From the NCBI GenBank assembly GCA_003132865.1, contig PKYZ01000307.1, positions 1 through 23,426 on the forward strand: a stretch of DNA of 23,426 bases, in the 5' to 3' direction. Source of the DNA: Bryobacterales bacterium. GTDB taxonomy: Bacteria > Acidobacteriota > Terriglobia > Bryobacterales > Bryobacteraceae. Numbering within the stretch: the first letter of the stretch is position 1; every line of letters begins with the position of its first letter. The position numbers and the translations under genes were made by a program. Of the stretch, positions 21,630-23,426 are shown in pieces. The notes beneath the pieces are model-generated. The model did not search any database and was not told the DNA's origin. It worked only from the letters and a program-made list of their open reading frames with translations.

Positions 21630-23012
21630 ATGAACACTACTCCCCGACAACAAGAGCTGCTGAAGCGCACTTTCGTCGATTATCAACCGATGGCGGATTT
21701 TGCGCGCGACCCGTTGATCATGGAACGGGCCCAAGGGCTCTATTACTGGGACATCGAAGGAAAGCGGTACTTCGACGCCATAGGTGGCATCTTCGTGGCC
21801 ACGCTAGGACACGGCCATCCGCGCCTGCTCGCGGCCATGCGGCAGCAGATGGAGAAGTTGACGTTTGCCCCGCCGTTGCACGCCATCGCGGATGTGACGC
21901 TCGAGTTCATCGGCCGGCTGGGCGAGGTCACGCCCGGCAATCTCAAATACGTGAAAGGATTCAGCGGCGGCTCGGAATCCACCGAATCCGCCATGAAGTT
22001 CGCCCGCCAATACTTCAAGCAGACGGGCCACCCGGGCAAATATAAGTTCATCAGCCGGTACCACGGTTATCACGGCGGCACTGCCGGCGCCATGGCGGCC
22101 AGCGGCACCGGGCCGCGTAAGACCAAGTTCGAACCGCAGATGGCCGGGTTCCTAAAGGTCTTCCCGCCGACTCACTACCGTGACCAGTTCACCACTTGGG
22201 ACGAGTGCAACCGCTTCGCCGCCAGGACGGTGGAGGACGTCGTCGTCAACGAAGATCCCGAGACGGTGGCCGGCGTGATCGTGGAGCCGGTCGGTAACAC
22301 CGGCGGGATCATCACACCCACCGCGGAGTACTTCCAAATCCTTCGTGAGATCTGCGACCGCTACAACATCATCCTGATCTTCGATGAAGTCATCACGGGC
22401 TTCGGCAAGACCGGCGCTATGTTCGCCGCCCAGACTTACGGCGTCACTCCGGACATTATTTGCTGCGGCAAAGGCCTGTCCAGCGGCATGTTTCCGATTG
22501 GAGCGATGATCGCACGGGAAGACATGGCTACGGCCTTTTGGGGCACAGCGGCGGACGATGTGCAGTTCGCTCACGGCCACACGTTTGCCGGCAATCCACT
22601 GGCTTGCGCGGTGGGCATGGCAGTGATCGACGAGATCGTTGAGAATCGCCTCGACGCGAAGGCGCTCAGCATGGGTGAGTACCTGCGTGCCCGCCTGGAG
22701 GGACTGAAGAAATACGGTGTCGTTCGGGAGGTCCGCGGAAAGGGCATTCTTCTGGGGGTCGAGTTTGTCAAAGATACCACAACGCTGGAGCCTTTCCCCG
22801 AACTCGGTACCGCGCTCAAGAAGACCGCTTTGAAGAACGGCGTGATCCTCCGCATCGACCCATGCTGGTTCGCGGTGGCGCCGGCTTTGATCGCGAGCGA
22901 ATCCGAGCTTGACGAGATGTGCGGCCTGATCGAAAAGAGCCTGGTGGAGGCGATGGAGCAGGTAGCTCAGTTGTGCGGCCACCTGGATTATGCACGACCT
23001 GGGCGCGGATAG
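21630..23012 (+). CDS. Class III (omega) PLP aminotransferase
   Basis: The 460-residue enzyme belongs to the acetylornithine/4-aminobutyrate/omega-aminotransferase family. Landmarks are FDAIGGIFVATLGHGHP (48-64), GGSESTESAMKFARQY (113-128), YHGYHGGT (144-151), IFDEVITGFGKTG with Asp252 (250-262) for the pyridine nitrogen, and Schiff-base Lys281 in CCGKGLSSGMFPIGAM. Members move amino groups between omega-amines or beta-amino acids and pyruvate, glyoxylate or 2-oxoglutarate. The ATG at 21630 has AGAAGG close upstream; the open frame reaches 21495 but that would overlap P4. It is the last gene of the plus operon, 20 bp after P4, and ends in a hairpin. In this sugar context it may dispose of, or supply, the amino group handled by the DegT enzyme (inference). 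Confidence 0.9.
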   Translation: MNTTPRQQELLKRTFVDYQPMADFARDPLIMERAQGLYYWDIEGKRYFDAIGGIFVATLGHGHPRLLAAMRQQMEKLTFAPPLHAIADVTLEFIGRLGEVTPGNLKYVKGFSGGSESTESAMKFARQYFKQTGHPGKYKFISRYHGYHGGTAGAMAASGTGPRKTKFEPQMAGFLKVFPPTHYRDQFTTWDECNRFAARTVEDVVVNEDPETVAGVIVEPVGNTGGIITPTAEYFQILREICDRYNIILIFDEVITGFGKTGAMFAAQTYGVTPDIICCGKGLSSGMFPIGAMIAREDMATAFWGTAADDVQFAHGHTFAGNPLACAVGMAVIDEIVENRLDAKALSMGEYLRARLEGLKKYGVVREVRGKGILLGVEFVKDTTTLEPFPELGTALKKTALKNGVILRIDPCWFAVAPALIASESELDEMCGLIEKSLVEAMEQVAQLCGHLDYARPGRG

Positions 23013-23050
23013 CACGTTTGGCTCGGTGACCCGAAGATCGATCCGCGCCC
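23001..23050. terminator. Hairpin at the end of the plus operon
   Basis: GGGCGCGGAT (23001-23010) and ATCCGCGCCC (23041-23050) are perfect inverted 10-bp arms around a 30-nt loop, with a smaller TCGG-TGAC-CCGA stem inside. The left arm includes the last codons and first stop base of the aminotransferase. No U-run follows, so it is not a standard intrinsic terminator. It may still end transcription or stabilise the 3' end. Confidence 0.35.
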
Positions 23051-23426
23051 CTGCAGGCTGCTTGACCCCGATAAAGCCGCGCAGCACTTCACAAAGGTCC
23101 TTCCGAAGGACCGGCCGCGCGTAATACCGGCGGTTCTTGATGAAACATACCATAAGGGAGGCATAGCTCTTCGTATCAACATCTGGCTCGCCGAGGGCTG
23201 TACCATCGTGCAGCGGGATCATGCCATCGATTTGTTGAAAACTGACATGGAATTGTTTGGCGATACGGCCGCTCACCGATGCGCCTTCGGGCGGCTGGTC
23301 TTCGTACTCGCCTTCCCCTTCGAGGGCGCGCCCTTGGGCGACCGTGCGCCACGTTTGGCCTTACGTTCCGCCTTCGGCTTTTCGGGCTGATCCGCCCTCG
23401 GCTGCTCGGGCTCGCCCAGGCCCTGG
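23013..23426. other. Right edge, no convincing complete gene
   Basis: Apart from the hairpin, this 414-bp stretch has no clear gene. The minus strand stays open from 23276 (GTG) through the end of the aminotransferase, but most of that ORF (to 22152) is antisense to the aminotransferase. Its first 88 codons (KNRRYYARPVLRKDLCEVLR region) could be a remnant of a real protein, which I do not recognise. A possible minus-strand gene end at the window edge is listed separately. Confidence 0.4.
23273..23426 (-). CDS. Possible C-terminal end of a Lys/Ala/Pro-rich protein (partial)
   Basis: Entering from the right edge, one minus frame encodes 50 residues rich in Lys, Ala, Pro, Arg and Ser (EKPKAERKAKRGARSPKG, then STKTSRPKAHR) before a TGA at 23273-23275. 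Such basic tails occur on histone-H1-like, ribosomal or DNA-binding bacterial proteins. It may also be chance in GC-rich DNA; the neighbouring minus frame is open from 23360. The rest of the gene would lie outside the window. Confidence 0.3.
   Translation of the reverse strand, partial: QGLGEPEQPRADQPEKPKAERKAKRGARSPKGAPSKGKASTKTSRPKAHR

Noticed and set aside
21619..21633. Five-codon ORF (ATG AGA AGG CTA TGA) overlapping the aminotransferase start
   Set aside because: Its AGAAGG is the ribosome site of the real gene; a leader-peptide role has no support.
22152..23276. Minus-strand ORF of 374 codons at the right end
   Set aside because: About 860 bp are antisense to the aminotransferase. Only the first 88 codons could be independent and they match nothing I know.
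1..23426. tRNA, rRNA and riboswitch genes
   Set aside because: I saw no tRNA-like or rRNA sequence and no riboswitch core that I recognise on either strand by eye.

Overview
The window is high-GC DNA (about 60-65% by eye) that reads like a Bryobacteraceae/Solibacter-type acidobacterium. The basis is an Oar-type TonB-dependent receptor with an N-terminal carboxypeptidase-regulatory-like domain, paralogous secreted carbohydrate-active proteins, and intergenic repeat debris. The taxonomy is inferred, not tested by search.

Layout. (1) Positions 1-3338 are an eroded accessory region. It has one unassigned small ORF, a DUF4177-like gene, an RRM RNA-binding gene that has lost most of a first RRM, and orphan pieces of three other genes: the C-terminus of a membrane glycosyltransferase-like protein, the N-terminus of an exported repeat protein, and the N-terminus of a sugar-phosphate-isomerase-like protein. 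Two repeat families and a probable insertion-sequence remnant lie between them. (2) Positions 3339-9237 (minus) are a tight five-gene operon: two secreted hydrolase-like paralogs (P2, P1), a DapA-family aldolase/lyase, a galactose-mutarotase-like protein and a short-chain dehydrogenase. (3) At 9309 a FadR/FCD-type GntR regulator is transcribed divergently. It is followed by nested inverted-repeat elements (10031-10285) and a large TonB-dependent receptor (10383-13721). (4) Positions 13841-23012 (plus) form a second tight operon: secreted paralog P3, an RmlD-like epimerase/reductase, a DegT-family PLP aminotransferase, a GHMP kinase resembling plant-type L-arabinokinase, an EamA/DMT transporter, secreted paralog P4 (longest, with an extra C-terminal domain) and a class III aminotransferase. 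(5) The right edge holds a hairpin and no convincing complete gene.

How they may work together (inference). The locus looks like a carbohydrate acquisition and utilisation cluster. The TonB receptor would import an oligosaccharide. Four exported, probably (alpha/alpha)-barrel enzymes would process it. The mutarotase, dehydrogenase and DapA-type aldolase would degrade one sugar by a 2-keto-3-deoxy-acid type route. The plus operon (kinase, nucleotide-sugar-like reductase, two PLP aminotransferases, EamA carrier) would handle a second, possibly amino- or deoxy-, sugar. The GntR protein at the divergent centre is the obvious local regulator. Four divergent copies of one exported family together with an arabinokinase-like GHMP protein and two aminotransferases is the best candidate here for an undescribed pathway. 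No substrate can be proved from sequence alone.
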